DNA of 21,914 bases from the NCBI GenBank assembly GCA_937907715.1, contig CALERM010000059.1, forward strand, positions 1-21,914. Reading direction: 5' to 3'. The stretch comes from an uncultured Clostridia bacterium. GTDB lineage: Bacteria > Bacillota > Clostridia > Oscillospirales > Oscillospiraceae. Under the pieces are notes generated by a model, which made no database searches, had not been told where the DNA came from, and saw only the letters and a program-made list of their open reading frames with translations. Positions 19,937-21,914 of this stretch are shown here, in pieces. Positions within the stretch are counted from its first letter, which is position 1. Each line of letters opens with the position of its first letter. Both the position numbers and the translations under genes were made by a program.

Positions 19937-21448
19937 TTGGAAGAGCTGCTTCGTATGGAGCATATCAGCAAACGCTTCGGCAATTTTTATGCCAATCATG
20001 ACGTCAATTTTTCCGTAGCAAAGGGCGAGGTGCATACCCTGCTCGGCGAAAACGGCGCAGGCAAATCGACGCTCATGAACATCCTGATCGGTCTGTACCA
20101 GCCGACAGAAGGAAAAATCTTTCTGAACGGTCAGGAGGTCCGCATCGACTCCCCCAGTCAGGCGGTCAAGCTCGGCATCGGCATGGTGCATCAGCACTTC
20201 ATGCTGGTCGAGGCAATGACGGTCTTCGACAATATCATCCTCGGCGACAAGCACGCGAAGGGCGTCTTCATCGACCGTGCCGCGCGCCGGAAGGAAATTG
20301 AAGCATTGTCCGAAAAATACGGGCTGGACGTGCAGCTCGACAAGCTGATTACGGAAATCTCCGTCGGCGAGCAGCAGAGAACCGAAATTCTCAAAGCGCT
20401 GTATCACGGCGCGGAACTGCTGATTCTCGACGAGCCGTCGGCAGCGCTGACCGATATTGAGGTGGAGGGTTTGTTTGCCATCATGCACAAGCTCATCGGC
20501 GAAGGAAAATCCATCATCTTCATCAGCCACAAAATGCGCGAGGTGCTGCGCATCTCCGACCGCATTACCATCCTGCGCCTCGGAAAGGTCGTCGGCACCG
20601 TAAACCGGGCGGACACCGATGGGCAGAAGCTTGCCAACATGATGATCGGCAAGGAGCTGAGCGAGTCGCAGTATGAAAAGATCGACGCCAGCGGCGCGGA
20701 GGTCGTCGCAGAGCTTACCCATGTAGACTACAACAAAGCCTCGAAGCACAGCGGCTTGAACGATCTGTCGCTCAAAATCCACGCAGGTGAAATTGTCGGC
20801 GTCGCGGGCGTCGACGGCAATGGGCAGACACAGCTGGCGCAGCTCATCACCGGCGTTCTCGCGCCGGACGCAGGTGAGGTCCATCTCAAGGGAAAGCGCG
20901 TCGCGGTCTTCGATCCCAATGGCTTTATCGAACGCGGCGTGTGCCACGTGCCGGAGGACCGGAATTTGCAGGGTCTGATCGGCGACATGTCGATCGCGGA
21001 AAATCTGGTTCTCAAGGACGCAGACGACGCGCGCTTCAGCAAAGGCCGCGGTCTTCTGCTCAAAAAGCGTGCAATCAACGACTACGCCAGACAGATGGCA
21101 GAAAAATACGACGTGCGCTGCACGTCCGTCTCACAGAGCGTGCGCTCGCTGTCCGGCGGCAACCAGCAGAAGGTCATTCTCGCGCGCGAGCTGGAAAACG
21201 ATCCGGCGCTGCTCGTCATGGCGCACCCGACGAGAGGTCTGGATATTGGCGCAACGAGCTTCGTCCATGAACAGATGATCGGCGCGCGCGCCCGGGGCGT
21301 GGGCATTTTGCTGATCAGCGCGGACTTCGACGAGATTCTCGAAATGTCCGACCGCATCGTCGTCTGCTTCGAAGGCAGGATTATGGGCGAATTTTCCGGC
21401 AAGAACCCGCCGGTGGAAGAAATCAGCCTTGCCATGACCGGCAAGTGA
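19937..21448 (+). CDS. ABC transporter ATP-binding protein, BMP/nucleoside or simple-sugar type
   Basis: The product is about 503 residues with two fused nucleotide-binding domains, as in YufO/NupO and RbsA-like importers. Domain 1 has Walker A LLGENGAGKSTLM (from about 36), signature VGEQQR and Walker B LLILDEPSAALT. Domain 2 has a degenerate P-loop V-A-G-V-D-G-N-G-Q-T-Q, signature LSGGNQQK, and an altered Walker B M-A-H-P-T-R-G-L-D-I-G. Degeneration of the second half is typical of this family. With the following permease it should import nucleosides or a similar small molecule delivered by a BMP-type lipoprotein, which is not in the window. TTG at 19937 is ten bases after AAGGAG. GTG at 19928 is too close to that site, and the first ATG is at 19955. 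Confidence 0.9.
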   Translation: MEELLRMEHISKRFGNFYANHDVNFSVAKGEVHTLLGENGAGKSTLMNILIGLYQPTEGKIFLNGQEVRIDSPSQAVKLGIGMVHQHFMLVEAMTVFDNIILGDKHAKGVFIDRAARRKEIEALSEKYGLDVQLDKLITEISVGEQQRTEILKALYHGAELLILDEPSAALTDIEVEGLFAIMHKLIGEGKSIIFISHKMREVLRISDRITILRLGKVVGTVNRADTDGQKLANMMIGKELSESQYEKIDASGAEVVAELTHVDYNKASKHSGLNDLSLKIHAGEIVGVAGVDGNGQTQLAQLITGVLAPDAGEVHLKGKRVAVFDPNGFIERGVCHVPEDRNLQGLIGDMSIAENLVLKDADDARFSKGRGLLLKKRAINDYARQMAEKYDVRCTSVSQSVRSLSGGNQQKVILARELENDPALLVMAHPTRGLDIGATSFVHEQMIGARARGVGILLISADFDEILEMSDRIVVCFEGRIMGEFSGKNPPVEEISLAMTGK

Positions 21449-21462
21449 GAGGAGGACGCAGT

Positions 21463-21914
21463 ATGGAAAAACTGAAAAAGGCGTTCGGCGCGTTTCTTGT
21501 GCCGCTGCTGTCGATTCTGCTTGCGTTCTTCATTGGCGGCATCATCATGGCGGCGCTGGGCGCAGACCCGTTTGAGGCAGTCAAATTCCTGTTCCAGGGC
21601 GCGTTCGGCTCGAAAGCCGGTATCGGCACGACGCTGACCAAGGCGACGCCTCTCATGTTCACTGCCCTCTGTGCGTGCTTCGCGTACAAATGCGGCGTGT
21701 TTAACCTCGGCGGCGAGGGTCAGTTCCTGATGGGCTCGATGGCAGCGTTTCTCACCTGCTACTTCACGGGTCTGACCGGCTTTGCGGGCATCGTTCTGGC
21801 GCTTGTCGCGGGCGCGCTTGCCGGCGGCATCTGGGGCATGATTCCGGGCGTTCTCAAGATCACGCGCGGGCAGAACGAAATGATCATCTCCATCATGCTC
21901 AACTATGTGGCAAC
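21463..21914 (+). CDS. ABC transporter permease, BMP/nucleoside type, cut by window edge
   Basis: The first 150 codons are visible. The protein begins M-E-K-L-K-K-A-F-G, followed by a long membrane helix (about 8-33) and further hydrophobic segments. The motif V-F-N-L-G-G-E-G-Q-F-L-M-G (about residues 76-88) marks permeases of the branched-chain/ribose/BMP superfamily, and N-L-G-G-E-G-Q is typical of the nucleoside (YufP/NupP) type. A GGAGGA ribosome site precedes the ATG, 14 bases after the ATPase stop, so they are one operon. A second permease gene is expected beyond the edge, which I cannot see. Confidence 0.88.
   Translation, partial: MEKLKKAFGAFLVPLLSILLAFFIGGIIMAALGADPFEAVKFLFQGAFGSKAGIGTTLTKATPLMFTALCACFAYKCGVFNLGGEGQFLMGSMAAFLTCYFTGLTGFAGIVLALVAGALAGGIWGMIPGVLKITRGQNEMIISIMLNYVA

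Noticed and set aside
19877..20947. A 356-codon minus-strand frame across the ABC ATPase gene
   Set aside because: It is antisense to a gene with clear Walker and signature motifs, and has no ribosome site or recognisable domain.

Overview
The window looks like chromosomal core sequence of a spore-forming Firmicute of class Clostridia, most likely near the Oscillospiraceae/Ruminococcaceae. The grounds are a moderately high G+C content with GC-rich third positions, strong AGGAGG-type ribosome sites, TTGACA-17-TATAAT promoters, a T-box leader, and the sporulation genes yqfC, yqfD and ylbJ. The species assignment is inference; no rRNA or other marker is present.

Layout. Positions 1-13950 are almost entirely minus strand. 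From upstream to downstream on that strand: yqfC-yqfD-phoH-ybeY-era, a tightly packed sporulation/RNA-maturation operon ending in a strong terminator; marR-degV behind its own promoter with an overlapping palindrome; yqzL-recO-mutS2 behind a structured leader; a His15-less HPr-like gene with its own promoter and terminator; a 0.48 kb hairpin-rich gap; uvrC-rsmD-coaD and a coiled-coil protein gene; then a valine-type T-box leader reading into a YcxB-like membrane protein gene and the start of valS, which is cut by the window edge. At about 13950-14037 transcription diverges. On the plus strand come ylbJ, a small Cys-rich conserved protein and a terminator, then a sugar module (D-lyxose isomerase, PfkB kinase and a broken FGGY-kinase remnant) that converges on galM (minus). 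Two plus-strand units follow: a protein resembling the U32/UbiU-UbiV TIM-barrel group with a Cys cluster, and a BMP/nucleoside-type ABC transporter (ATPase plus the start of a permease, cut by the edge).

How the genes work together. The minus-strand block is housekeeping: excision repair (uvrC), recombination repair (recO), ribosome assembly and quality control (era, ybeY, rsmD, mutS2), CoA synthesis (coaD) and tRNA-Val charging (valS). Many stop/start codons overlap as ATGA, which implies translational coupling. The sugar module would isomerise an aldose such as D-lyxose or D-mannose and phosphorylate the product.

I see no CRISPR array, defence island, phage, insertion sequence, rRNA or tRNA gene. 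I do not find a clear new multi-gene system. The most unusual items are the hairpin array at 4358-4780, the chimeric kinase remnant at 17222-17538, the Crh-like HPr lacking the phosphorylatable histidine, the T-box leading into a YcxB gene ahead of valS, and the mirror-image CATAGAYT boxes between yqfC and ylbJ.
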